Assembly (NCBI GenBank): GCA_900541665.1
Contig: UQKV01000021.1
Location: 1 to 33,343 of the forward strand
Length of the DNA stretch: 33,343 nt
Direction: 5' to 3'
Source: an uncultured Collinsella sp.
GTDB lineage: Bacteria > Actinomycetota > Coriobacteriia > Coriobacteriales > Coriobacteriaceae
Shown: one piece after another, positions 20,468 through 28,241 of the stretch
Layout of the letters: each line of letters begins with the position of its first letter
Numbering within the stretch: position 1 is the stretch's first letter
The notes under the pieces: model-generated
Databases searched by the model: none
What the model was told of the DNA's origin: nothing
The model's input: only the letters and a program-made list of their open reading frames with translations
Program-made: the position numbers and the translations under genes

Positions 20468-23125
20468 TTAGGCGCCGAGCGCGGTCTTAGCGGCCGCGAG
20501 GGCATCGGCGATGCCGGCAGCATACTTGCCACCGGCCTGGGCCATGTTGGGACGACCGCCACCGCGACCGTCGACCAGACCCGCGATCTGCTTGATCACG
20601 TTACCGGCGTGGAAACCGGCCTTGACGGCGTCATCGGAGCCGGCAGCGAGCAGGGCCGGAGTGCCCTTCTCAGTCACGCTGGCGACGACACAAGCAACAG
20701 GGCCGGCGACCTTCTGATGCACGGTATCCCATACGTTGCGCAGGTCGGCAGCCTCAAGGCCCTGGAGCTCAGCGACAACGAGCTTATAGCCGTCGAGCTC
20801 GACGGCGCCCTCGATGGCGCTGGAGATCGCATCGGAGGAGCCACCGGTCAGAGCCTTCTTGAGCTTATTGGACGTCTCGCGCAGCTCGGCCTGCAGGTTC
20901 TCCACGCGAGCGGGAACCTCATCCACGCGGCACTTGAGCGCAGTAGCAGCGGCGTCAACGAGTGCCAGGCGGTCGGCCATATAGTCGAGGGCACCCTTAG
21001 AGGTCACGGCCTCGATACGGCGGACATTGGAGCCCGTGGAGGACTCGGAAATGATCTTGAACAGGCCGATCTCGGCGGTGTTGGCAGCGTGTGTGCCACC
21101 GCAGAGTTCGCGGGAGAACGGCTGGTCCTCGGCGCCCACGGAGACAACGCGGACGACGTCGCCATACTTCTCGCCAAACAGGGCGACAGCGCCGGCAGCC
21201 TTAGCCTCGTCGATGCCCATGACACGGGTCACGACCGGCTTGGAAGCGAAGATCTGCTGGTTGACCAGGTCCTCGACAGCCTTGAGCTGCTCGGAGGACA
21301 GGGCCTCGAAGTGCGTAAAGTCAAAGCGCAGGTGCTCGGGCGTCACCAGCGAGCCGGCCTGGGAGACGTGCTCGCCCAGGACCTGCTTAAGGGCGGCGTC
21401 GAGCAGGTGCGTGGCGGTGTGGTTGCGGCGCAGGAAGCCACGGCGCTCGGCGTCGAGCGCGGCGGTCACGGTAGCACCGACGGCCAGCGTGCCCTCGGCA
21501 ACGTGGGCGACGTGAGCATACAGGCCGTTGTGGTTCTTGGTATCGGAAACGGTCAGCGAAACGCCCTCGGCGGAAAGCTCGCCGGCATCGCCCTGCTGGC
21601 CACCCATCTCGGCATAGAACGGAGTGCGGTCGAGAACGACCTCGACGTCCTCGCCGGCGGCAGCGGACTCGACGGACTCGCCGTTGCGCACGATGGCAAC
21701 AACCTTGGCGCCCTCGATCACATCGTTGTCATAGCCGTCGAACTCAGTCGCGGCAACCTTGTCGGAAAGCTCGACCCAAACGTCGTTGAAGCTGCCCCAG
21801 GCGTCGCCTTTGGCATTGGCGCGGGCGCGGGCCTTCTGGTCCTCCATGCAGGCAGTGAAGCCGTCCATATCGACATCGTGGCCAGCGGTGCCGGCGATCT
21901 CGACGGTCAGGTCGATGGGGAAACCAAAGGTGTCGTGCAGCTTAAAGGCAACAACGCCCGGAAGCACAGCACCCTCGGCAAGCGCTGCCAGGGCCTCATC
22001 CAGGTAGACGCGACCGTTGTCGAGCGTCGTGGAGAAGCGCTCCTCCTCGGAGGCGACGATACCCTTGACGAGCGCGACGTTCTTGAGCAGCTCAGGATAG
22101 GCCTCGCCCATCTGAGCGTTGACCTCGTCGATAAACTTGGTCAGGAAGGCGCCCTCGATGCCCAGCAGGCGACCGTGGAACACGGCGCGGCGGAGCAGGC
22201 GGCGAAGGACGTACTCGCGACCCTCGTTACCGGGGAGGATGCCATCCGAAATCATAAAGTCGACGGCACGGGAGTGGTCGGCGATGATGCGAAGAGATCG
22301 GCTGGCACCGGAGTAATCGTCGGCGTCATAGGTCTTGCCGCTGATCTCCTCGCCCAGCTTGATGAGATGCTGCATCAAGTCGCCGTCGTAATTGGCGGTC
22401 TTGTGCTGCATGATGGCGGCCATGCGCTCAAGGCCCATGCCCGTATCGAGGTTGCGGTGCGGCAGCTCCGGCATGGAGCCGTCCTCCTGGCGGTCGTACT
22501 GGGTAAACACGAGGTTCCAGAACTCAAGGAAGCGGTCGCAGTCGCAGCCGGGCTTGCAGTCGGGGCTGCCGCAACCGACCTCCTCGCCCATGTCAAAGTA
22601 GATCTCGGAGCAGGGACCGCAGGGGCCGGTGGGGCCGGCGGCCCAGAAGTTGTCGTCCTCGCCCAGGCGGGAGATGTGGTCCTCGGCAACGCCCAGAGAA
22701 CGCCACACGTCGTGGGTCTCGTCGTCCTCGGTAAAGACGGTAAAGTACAGGCGATCGAGCGGCAGCTTGAACTCCTTGGTGATGAGCTCGAAGGCCCAAG
22801 CGCAAGCCTGCTGCTTGGAGACGCCGCCAAAGGAGAAGTCACCGAGCATCTCGAAGAACGACAGGTGACGGCCGTCCTCGCCGATACAGTCGATGTCGTT
22901 GGTGCGGACGCACTTCTGGCAGGAGATCGCGCCGATCTCCTTCATGGTCTTCTTGCCCTGGTAGTACTCCTTAAACTGGTTCATGCCGGCGTTGGCAAGC
23001 AGCAGCGAGGGGTCGTCGGGAACAAGGGACGAAGAAGGATAGAGCTTAAGACCGCGCTCCTCAAAGAAGTTGAGGAACTTGGAGCGGATCTCGGCCGTAG
23101 TCATTGACGGGTAGTCAGCACTCAT
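20468..23125 (-). CDS. alaS: alanine-tRNA ligase
   Basis: Charges tRNA-Ala and clears mischarged Ser or Gly. The 885-aa protein has the class II catalytic domain with ANAGMNQFKEYYQGKK and GPCGPCSEIYFDMG, the editing-site HTATHLL and CGGTHAANTAEIG zinc-like motifs, and a C-terminal domain ending in GGGRPNMAQAGG. Length is within the 870-890 range typical of bacterial AlaRS. The start at 23125 follows AGGAG by 9 nt; an internal Met at 23104 (MTTAEIRSKFLNFF) is a possible alternative matching many family members. It heads the alaS-ruvX-mltG-yqeG-aroK-aroB-like operon, with a promoter just upstream. Confidence 0.96.
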   Translation of the reverse strand: MSADYPSMTTAEIRSKFLNFFEERGLKLYPSSSLVPDDPSLLLANAGMNQFKEYYQGKKTMKEIGAISCQKCVRTNDIDCIGEDGRHLSFFEMLGDFSFGGVSKQQACAWAFELITKEFKLPLDRLYFTVFTEDDETHDVWRSLGVAEDHISRLGEDDNFWAAGPTGPCGPCSEIYFDMGEEVGCGSPDCKPGCDCDRFLEFWNLVFTQYDRQEDGSMPELPHRNLDTGMGLERMAAIMQHKTANYDGDLMQHLIKLGEEISGKTYDADDYSGASRSLRIIADHSRAVDFMISDGILPGNEGREYVLRRLLRRAVFHGRLLGIEGAFLTKFIDEVNAQMGEAYPELLKNVALVKGIVASEEERFSTTLDNGRVYLDEALAALAEGAVLPGVVAFKLHDTFGFPIDLTVEIAGTAGHDVDMDGFTACMEDQKARARANAKGDAWGSFNDVWVELSDKVAATEFDGYDNDVIEGAKVVAIVRNGESVESAAAGEDVEVVLDRTPFYAEMGGQQGDAGELSAEGVSLTVSDTKNHNGLYAHVAHVAEGTLAVGATVTAALDAERRGFLRRNHTATHLLDAALKQVLGEHVSQAGSLVTPEHLRFDFTHFEALSSEQLKAVEDLVNQQIFASKPVVTRVMGIDEAKAAGAVALFGEKYGDVVRVVSVGAEDQPFSRELCGGTHAANTAEIGLFKIISESSTGSNVRRIEAVTSKGALDYMADRLALVDAAATALKCRVDEVPARVENLQAELRETSNKLKKALTGGSSDAISSAIEGAVELDGYKLVVAELQGLEAADLRNVWDTVHQKVAGPVACVVASVTEKGTPALLAAGSDDAVKAGFHAGNVIKQIAGLVDGRGGGRPNMAQAGGKYAAGIADALAAAKTALGA

Positions 23126-23171
23126 AGAGGGAATCTCCTCGGTTTCACATCGAAACAGTTCAAACGTAACG

Positions 23172-23199
23172 ATATTACCATCCCGCCGCGCAAGTGCAA
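23172..23199 (-). promoter_or_regulatory. promoter of the alaS operon
   Basis: Minus-strand TTGCAC (23194-23199) and TAATAT (23172-23177) are 16 nt apart, 46 nt upstream of alaS. The -35 begins in the T-run of the terminator just before, so the upstream transcript stops where this one begins. Confidence 0.65.
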
Positions 23200-23226
23200 A
23201 AAAGAGGGCCGACATAAAGCCGACCC
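23198..23226 (-). terminator. intrinsic terminator upstream of alaS
   Basis: An 8-bp stem with two G-U pairs (23219-23226 with 23206-23213) and a 5-nt loop is followed by TCTTTTTT on the minus strand. It would stop minus-strand transcripts from the AI-2E operon after they pass under the small + strand gene. Confidence 0.75.
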
Positions 23227-23265
23227 TACAGCGAAAGTGCACGTTATTTAGGAGTATGCGATGCT

Positions 23266-23295
23266 TTGAAAAAGGCTACTGTAGAATTACATATA
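23266..23295 (+). promoter_or_regulatory. candidate promoter of the small membrane-protein gene
   Basis: TTGAAA (23266-23271) and CATATA (23290-23295) are 18 nt apart, in an AT-rich patch 25 nt before the gene start; TATAAG two bases further on is an alternative -10 with a longer spacer. Confidence 0.45.
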
Positions 23296-23319
23296 AGATT
23301 CACCCGGAAGGAGCGATCG

Positions 23320-23559
23320 ATGAAAAGCAAACGATTTGTCCTGAATGCACTTCTGGTTGTAGCACTTTTAGCGCTTTTGGCTTTCTCCTGCTGGTACGCA
23401 AACCAACCAGCATTTGGCTACGTATTGTATGCAGTAATGTCCGGCGATAAAGCTTATTACACTCTACGCGCAATTGACGTTCTCTTTTTCTATGTAGCCG
23501 GCCCCTTATCAATCGCTTTGCTCGCGTTTCTTGTCATTTACAACTTCAAGAAACGCTAG
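23320..23559 (+). CDS. small two-helix membrane protein, unknown function
   Basis: I do not recognise this 79-aa protein. It begins MKSKRF and has two hydrophobic helices, about residues 8-27 and 50-72, separated by a short polar stretch with GDKAYYT, and ends in the positively charged NFKKR. The first helix begins after a basic patch and could be a signal anchor; the positive-inside pattern puts both termini in the cytoplasm. The ribosome site GGAAGGAG is 6 nt before the ATG and is excellent, which supports a real gene despite the small size. It is more AT-rich than its neighbours and lies alone on the + strand, ending 6 nt before the convergent AI-2E gene stop. An upstream in-frame start at 23266 overlaps the promoter and is rejected. 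Confidence 0.72.
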   Translation: MKSKRFVLNALLVVALLALLAFSCWYANQPAFGYVLYAVMSGDKAYYTLRAIDVLFFYVAGPLSIALLAFLVIYNFKKR

Positions 23560-23565
23560 CGGTGC

Positions 23566-24978
23566 CTATTTGGAATCCGAATCGTCCATGGAGCCGTCGA
23601 TGCCGGTTTTGGTATCATCGTCCGAGTTGGAGTCATCGTCCTTGGCGAAGGGATTCTTGAAAAAGCTCGTCGCATCGGGCTGCAGGCCCGAGAGCTTGAT
23701 CCAGGGATTCTCGAGCTCGGGCTTGGGCATCGCCTGGGCCTCGGGCGCGGTCTCGTTGCCGATGAGCTCGGACTCGTAAATGAACGTATCGTCTCCAAGC
23801 GCGTCGTAGGCGGCGACCGGGTTGCCCTCGGCATCGCGATATGGCGTGCCCTTAAATACAGCGCCGTCGTATGCCACGAGCTGGCGACCGGTCTCGTTCT
23901 CAAAGTAGTAGACGAAAATGCCCTTGAGGGCCGCGCACAGCGGAATGGCGATGACCATGCCGATGGGACCCATAAGTGCCGAACCAATAACGAGGGCCGT
24001 CAGGCTCATGATGGGATGCACCTGCACCGAACTCTGCATGACCTTGGGGGAAATGACGTTATCGGTGACGTTTTGAGCCACCATGGTCACAACGAGCGTC
24101 CACAACGCCAGCATGGGGCTGAACATAAAGCCGAGCACCGTTGCGATCGCCGCGCTCACCCAGGGACCGACAACCGGGACCAAGTGCATGATGCCGGTAA
24201 AGATGGCCATGAGTGCCGCGTAGGGATGGCCAATGAGCGTAAAGCCGATAAAGGCGAGGATGCCACCGCAGATGGACGTCACGACCATGCCGCGCATATA
24301 ACCGCCGACCGAGCGCGAAAGAATCGCGACCATAAAGCGGTACGAGGTCTCTTTTTCCTGTCCGATGATGGTACAGACCTCGTGGTGCATACGGGGATAA
24401 TCGCAGGCAAGCCAGTAGGCAAGCACCAAACCCAGGAAGATTACGAACAGCTGCGAGGCCGTATTGGTGATCAGCGGGAACACGCCGCGACCGAGCTCAG
24501 CGGCGATTTGCGATACGTACTTGGACGCCACAGTAACCAGCGAGGACAGATTATCGTCCAGGTACTCCTTGAGCGGCGTGTTGTTGAGCGTCTTAGCGTG
24601 CGAAATCATCTCGTTGAGATCACCGCCCGCAACGCGAAGCTGCTCAGGCAGACGGCTCAGGACTTCCATAATCTGACCGAGCAAAATAGGCGACAGGATG
24701 CAGACGACGCCGACGAGCACTGCCACAACCACGATCAGCGCGATGAGCGAACCGATGCCACGACCGACGCCGTGATGCTCGAGCCAGTTAGTGATCGGCG
24801 ACATCACAAAAGCGATGATGGAACCGACAGCGAGAAACTCGATAACCGGCGCCAGGATACCCATAAGGTTAAAGATGACGGCTGCGATGACAATGCAGCC
24901 GACGACAGCCCAAATGCGAAGCGTCAGAATACGAGTATCGCGCAGCGTGCGGTCGGTTTGTTGGGGGTGCTCAATCAT
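23566..24978 (-). CDS. AI-2E family (PerM-type) membrane transporter
   Basis: A 470-aa polytopic membrane protein of the AI-2E/PerM (DUF20) family; members export AI-2, act as sodium-proton antiporters or are uncharacterised, so no substrate is claimed. It has hydrophobic segments near 20-40, 42-62, 75-100, and several between about 190 and 360, including the family motif HLVPVVGPWVS and the VISPKVMQ segment. After the last membrane helix, an unusual cytoplasmic tail of about 100 residues ends in a highly acidic Asp/Ser-rich stretch. The ATG overlaps the sigma-factor stop codon by ATGA, so it is the last gene of the DUF948-like, anti-sigma, sigma operon. Confidence 0.86.
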   Translation of the reverse strand: MIEHPQQTDRTLRDTRILTLRIWAVVGCIVIAAVIFNLMGILAPVIEFLAVGSIIAFVMSPITNWLEHHGVGRGIGSLIALIVVVAVLVGVVCILSPILLGQIMEVLSRLPEQLRVAGGDLNEMISHAKTLNNTPLKEYLDDNLSSLVTVASKYVSQIAAELGRGVFPLITNTASQLFVIFLGLVLAYWLACDYPRMHHEVCTIIGQEKETSYRFMVAILSRSVGGYMRGMVVTSICGGILAFIGFTLIGHPYAALMAIFTGIMHLVPVVGPWVSAAIATVLGFMFSPMLALWTLVVTMVAQNVTDNVISPKVMQSSVQVHPIMSLTALVIGSALMGPIGMVIAIPLCAALKGIFVYYFENETGRQLVAYDGAVFKGTPYRDAEGNPVAAYDALGDDTFIYESELIGNETAPEAQAMPKPELENPWIKLSGLQPDATSFFKNPFAKDDDSNSDDDTKTGIDGSMDDSDSK

Positions 24979-25766
24979 GAACGAACCATCACTCCGTCGG
25001 GGTCGATCTTGTCCTGTATCTTCTTAAGGGTACGGCGCAGCAGGCGCGAAACCTGCACCTGCGAGATACCCAACTTCTTAGCGATCTCGATCTGGGTCAT
25101 GCCCTTCACAAAGCGCAGCTCGATAACCTCACGCTCACGCGGCGAGAAATCGCGGATGGCTTCCTCGATCACCAGGCGGTCATCGGTAAAATCGAGCTCG
25201 TTGTCATCATCGGCATAGCGGTCGAGAATCGAGGGGGCATCATCGGAATCGGACGCGCCAGGAGCCTCGATGGGCACCGAGGTATAGGCCGAAGACGATT
25301 CCATGGCCTCCAGCACCTCGTCGACGGTCACACCCAGGTACTCAGCGATTTCTTCAACCTTAGGCGAGCGCTGCAGCTCGTTAGTGAGCTTGTCGGTAGC
25401 TTGGTTAACCTTGGCAGAAAGCTCCTGCAAACGGCGCGGCACGCGCACGCTCCAGCCCTTATCACGGAAGTGACGCTTAATCTCGCCCAGGATGGTAGGC
25501 GTGGCAAACGTCGTGAACTCGAGTCCGCGCTCGGGGTCAAAGCGGTCGATAGCTTTGAGCAAACCCAGATAGCCGACCTGCATGAGGTCGTCGAGCGGCT
25601 CGCCGCGGTTCTTAAATTTGTTGGCAAGAAACCTTACCAGGTTCATATGGGACATGACGAGCTGCTCACGTGCGTCCGGATCACCGGTCTCTTTGTAGCG
25701 ACGAAACAGCTCGCGGGTTTTCTCCTTGTCCCAAGCGGTCTTACCGCTCCGGGAACGTTCGGTCAT
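24975..25766 (-). CDS. SigB/SigF/SigG-type sigma-70 family factor
   Basis: An alternative sigma factor of 263 aa in the SigB/F/G group that directs RNA polymerase to stress or developmental promoters. Region 2 is visible in DDLMQVGYLGLLKAIDRFDPERGLEFTTFATPTILGEIKRHFRDKG, region 3 follows around 100-160, and region 4 has a helix-turn-helix in MTQIEIAKKLGISQVQVSRLLRRTLKKIQ. It lacks region 1.1, as expected for the group. It starts 1 nt after the RsbW-like gene and overlaps the AI-2E gene by 4 nt, so it is made together with its likely regulator. A promoter recognised by this factor was looked for upstream of the operon, but no convincing GTTT/GGGTAT-type pair was seen. Confidence 0.94.
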   Translation of the reverse strand: MTERSRSGKTAWDKEKTRELFRRYKETGDPDAREQLVMSHMNLVRFLANKFKNRGEPLDDLMQVGYLGLLKAIDRFDPERGLEFTTFATPTILGEIKRHFRDKGWSVRVPRRLQELSAKVNQATDKLTNELQRSPKVEEIAEYLGVTVDEVLEAMESSSAYTSVPIEAPGASDSDDAPSILDRYADDDNELDFTDDRLVIEEAIRDFSPREREVIELRFVKGMTQIEIAKKLGISQVQVSRLLRRTLKKIQDKIDPDGVMVRS

Positions 25767-25767
25767 A

Positions 25768-26145
25768 TTAGATATCCGCCTTGAGGTCGAGGGAAAGCGT
25801 CAGGGGCGCCGCAGTCTTTTCGTAGGAATCGCACACGCTTGCCAGAATGAGCTCGGCATACACGGCAGCCTGATCATCCTCATCGACAGTCGCCTGGTCA
25901 CCAAAGGTAAAGGTCATGCCCACATGCGATTCGTCGACGTCGAATTTGATCGAAATGTCGTCAGAATCAACGGCCGTGCAGCCAAAGATGAAGGCCTCCT
26001 CGGCAGCCATACGGATGTCCTCGATGCGATCGACGGACATAGAGCACAGCGCACCGACATTTGCCGCCGTCATGCGCACAAGGCGCGCGAGACGCGGATC
26101 ACCGGCAACGCTCAGCGTAATGGGGCATGTTGCTTCGCTACTCAT
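25768..26145 (-). CDS. RsbW-like anti-sigma factor lacking canonical ATP-binding residues
   Basis: A 125-aa protein with the order of an anti-sigma factor of the RsbW/SpoIIAB (HATPase) family: RLARLVRMTAANVGALCS (19-35), the N-box region RMAAEEAFIFGCTAV (45-59) and AELILASVCDSYE (97-109). The family Asn that binds Mg-ATP, expected after EA in EAxxNA, is Phe54, and no DxGxG box is visible. It is also shorter than the 140-160 aa usual. It may bind the sigma factor without kinase activity. Start at 26145 follows AGGAG by 7 nt and overlaps the upstream gene by 8 nt. No anti-anti-sigma (RsbV-like) gene is in the window. Identification is by operon position plus weak family pattern. Confidence 0.7.
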   Translation of the reverse strand: MSSEATCPITLSVAGDPRLARLVRMTAANVGALCSMSVDRIEDIRMAAEEAFIFGCTAVDSDDISIKFDVDESHVGMTFTFGDQATVDEDDQAAVYAELILASVCDSYEKTAAPLTLSLDLKADI

Positions 26146-26731
26146 CGCAGGACTCCTCGGAGGTCTCGGCGGGCGTATAGGTGTAATACTGAGCAGGCTT
26201 GGCTGCGGGCTTCTGAGCCGCATCCGCACCATCGGCGGCCTCGTCCTCAGCCTCACCAATCAGAACGCGCTCGGTAGGCTGCTCGGCCTCAGTGGCGGCA
26301 GCGGCGAGCTTGCGATCGGCGTCGGCTGCAGGAGCCTTCACCTTATTGAAAAGCTTCTGCACGGCGCCAGCAGCAGAATCAGTCACGCTCGACACAGCGT
26401 TGCTTGCCTCGGCCACGCTGCCCGTAACCTCGGAAATATCGCGAACCACAGCTTCGACCTCTACGAGATTGGAGGTAAGGGCGTCGACGGCGGTCTTGCT
26501 CGACTTGAGGAGCGGCTCAACCTGAGCCAACGCGGGGGTGAGCTCATCGACAGCGCCATCGAGCTTTGCTACCACCGGCTGCGCCTCGGCGATGGTGTTG
26601 TTAAGGTCGCTCACGGTCTTATCGAGCGAATCAACGACGGTGCGGGTCTTTCGCAGCGTGAGCGCGAGCTCGATAACAGCCCACACACCGGCAACGGCGA
26701 GCAGCAGCAGGGCGATTTGAATGGGACTCAT
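26138..26731 (-). CDS. DUF948-like membrane-anchored coiled-coil protein
   Basis: A 197-aa protein with one N-terminal membrane helix (about 5-22), followed by a long heptad-rich segment (about 30-130) of the DUF948 style with VVDSLDKTVSDLNNTIAEAQPVV and the like. The tail (about 140-197) is Ala/Glu/Pro-rich and ends in an acidic ESCDE. A membrane-anchored coiled coil might sense envelope state or anchor the regulator, but this is inference. It follows GGGAGG at 6-7 nt and overlaps the anti-sigma gene by 8 nt. Confidence 0.78.
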   Translation of the reverse strand: MSPIQIALLLLAVAGVWAVIELALTLRKTRTVVDSLDKTVSDLNNTIAEAQPVVAKLDGAVDELTPALAQVEPLLKSSKTAVDALTSNLVEVEAVVRDISEVTGSVAEASNAVSSVTDSAAGAVQKLFNKVKAPAADADRKLAAAATEAEQPTERVLIGEAEDEAADGADAAQKPAAKPAQYYTYTPAETSEESCDE

Positions 26732-26831
26732 ACAAGCCTCCCGAAGGAATCGAAATACAGACGGTTTCCATGGTACCCCAAAGGGGACCGAACATGCCAT
26801 GAGCAGCAACGTGGGACAAAATTATCAGCAG

Positions 26832-28187
26832 CTACTTCGGTGCATTCCCGCTGCGGTCGCGTTCACTTTGCTCTACGCGCCATTCTTCCCAACCGCGGCC
26901 GGCAGGCTGCCAAAATGCACCGCGTTCCAAGCCTTCGGGCAAATAGCGCTGATCGACCCAGCCTTCGGGATAATCGTGCGGATACTTATACACACCGTAT
27001 TCATCGCTGCCCGGGCGATGGCGATCGCGCAGGTAGCTGGGCACCTCGCGAAGACCACTGCTGTGGATATCGGCTAGCGCCGCATCGATCGAGGCCTCGC
27101 ACGCATTGGACTTGGGCGCCAAGCACACATAGAGCGCAGCTTGTGCAAGGTTAATGCGACATTCAGGATAGCCAATAACTTCAGCAGATTTAAAGGCAGC
27201 AAGCGCCACCAAAAGCGCCTGCGGGTCGGCGTTGCCAACATCCTCAGAAGCGTGAATCATAATGCGGCGAGCGATAAACTTAGGATCCTCCCCAGCATCG
27301 ATCATGCGCGCGAGCCAATAGATCGTGGCATCGGGGTCGCTACCGCGCATAGACTTAATAAACGCACTGATGATGTCGTAGTGCATGTCGCCGTTTTTGT
27401 CATACGTAAAGCCGCGACGCGGGTTGGCGATCTTCACGTCATCCACGGTGATGGGATAGCGCTCCCCCGCCGCAGGCGCTGGCGTTCCCTCGGTATCGGG
27501 ACGCGTGACGGCAATCTCGCTCGCAAGCTCAAGCGTCGTGAGCGCCGAGCGAGCGTCACCCGCTGCCAGCGTGCAAATGGTCTTGACCGTATCCTCATCG
27601 GCCGAGAACTTACCGTTCAAACCCTGCGGTGCCTCAAGCGCACGTTCAATAAGCGTGGCGATATCCTCATCCTTCAGATGCTCAAGCTCCACGACGCGAC
27701 CACGTGAGAGCAGTGCCGAGTTGACCTCGAAGTACGGGTTCTCTGTCGTAGCGCCAATCATAATGACGGTACGGTTCTCAACTGCATGCAGCAAGGCATC
27801 CTGCTGCGACTTAGAGAAGCGGTGAATCTCATCGATGAATAGAATGGTGCGGCGGTCGTACGTATTCAGGCGCGTCTTGGCCTCATCAATTACACGACGC
27901 AGGTCCTTCACGGTACCCGTGACGGCGCTGACCTCGACAAACTCGCTCTTGGTATGGTTGGCGATAATGTGGGCCAGCGTCGTCTTGCCCGTACCGGCAG
28001 GCCCGTACAGAATCACGCTCGAAAGCACGTCGTGCTCGATCGCGGCACGCAGCCATGAACCCTTACCGACGGCCTTTTGCTGGCCCACGTACTCGTCGAG
28101 CGAATTGGGGCGCATGCGCACCGCAAGCGGCGCATTCTGAAAGGAACGCTCGCGCGTCGAAGCAGAAAAAAGGTCGTCCATAGCCAT
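26832..28187 (-). CDS. rarA: replication-associated recombination protein A (RarA/MgsA)
   Basis: A clamp-loader-like AAA+ ATPase that acts at stalled replication forks. The 451-aa protein has Walker A YGPAGTGKTT (about 61-69), Walker B ILFIDEIHRF, the sensor-1 segment GATTENPYFEVNSALLSR and arginine-finger region, then the C-terminal MgsA domain with SAFIKSMRGSDPDATIYWLARMIDAGEDPKFIARR and YPHDYPEGWVDQRYLPE. Length is normal. The ATG at 28187 and an internal ATG two codons later are both possible. It follows dgt by 54 nt with a probable promoter between. Confidence 0.95.
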   Translation of the reverse strand: MAMDDLFSASTRERSFQNAPLAVRMRPNSLDEYVGQQKAVGKGSWLRAAIEHDVLSSVILYGPAGTGKTTLAHIIANHTKSEFVEVSAVTGTVKDLRRVIDEAKTRLNTYDRRTILFIDEIHRFSKSQQDALLHAVENRTVIMIGATTENPYFEVNSALLSRGRVVELEHLKDEDIATLIERALEAPQGLNGKFSADEDTVKTICTLAAGDARSALTTLELASEIAVTRPDTEGTPAPAAGERYPITVDDVKIANPRRGFTYDKNGDMHYDIISAFIKSMRGSDPDATIYWLARMIDAGEDPKFIARRIMIHASEDVGNADPQALLVALAAFKSAEVIGYPECRINLAQAALYVCLAPKSNACEASIDAALADIHSSGLREVPSYLRDRHRPGSDEYGVYKYPHDYPEGWVDQRYLPEGLERGAFWQPAGRGWEEWRVEQSERDRSGNAPK

Positions 28188-28220
28188 CCCGTGTATTAAT
28201 CAAATACGTTTTCCACTAAC

Positions 28221-28226
28221 AGTATA
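28221..28226 (-). promoter_or_regulatory. candidate -10 box for rarA
   Basis: TATACT lies 33 nt before the rarA start in an AT-rich patch. A small palindrome CGAAC-TACC-GTTCG (28238-28251) covers the expected -35 region and the dgt stop codon; no clear -35 is seen. Confidence 0.4.
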
Positions 28227-28241
28227 CCGAATTAATACGAA

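Noticed and set aside
20609..23107. A very long + strand reading frame (832 codons) opposite alaS
   Set aside because: It runs antisense to a gene with unmistakable alanine-tRNA ligase motifs. Its translation is dominated by Gly, Val, Leu, Asp and His with no domain, as expected from codon-biased shadow frames.
26770..26800. GGTACCCC/GGGGACC hairpin between rarA and the DUF948-like gene as terminator
   Set aside because: It has a short stem with a bulge and no T-run on either strand.
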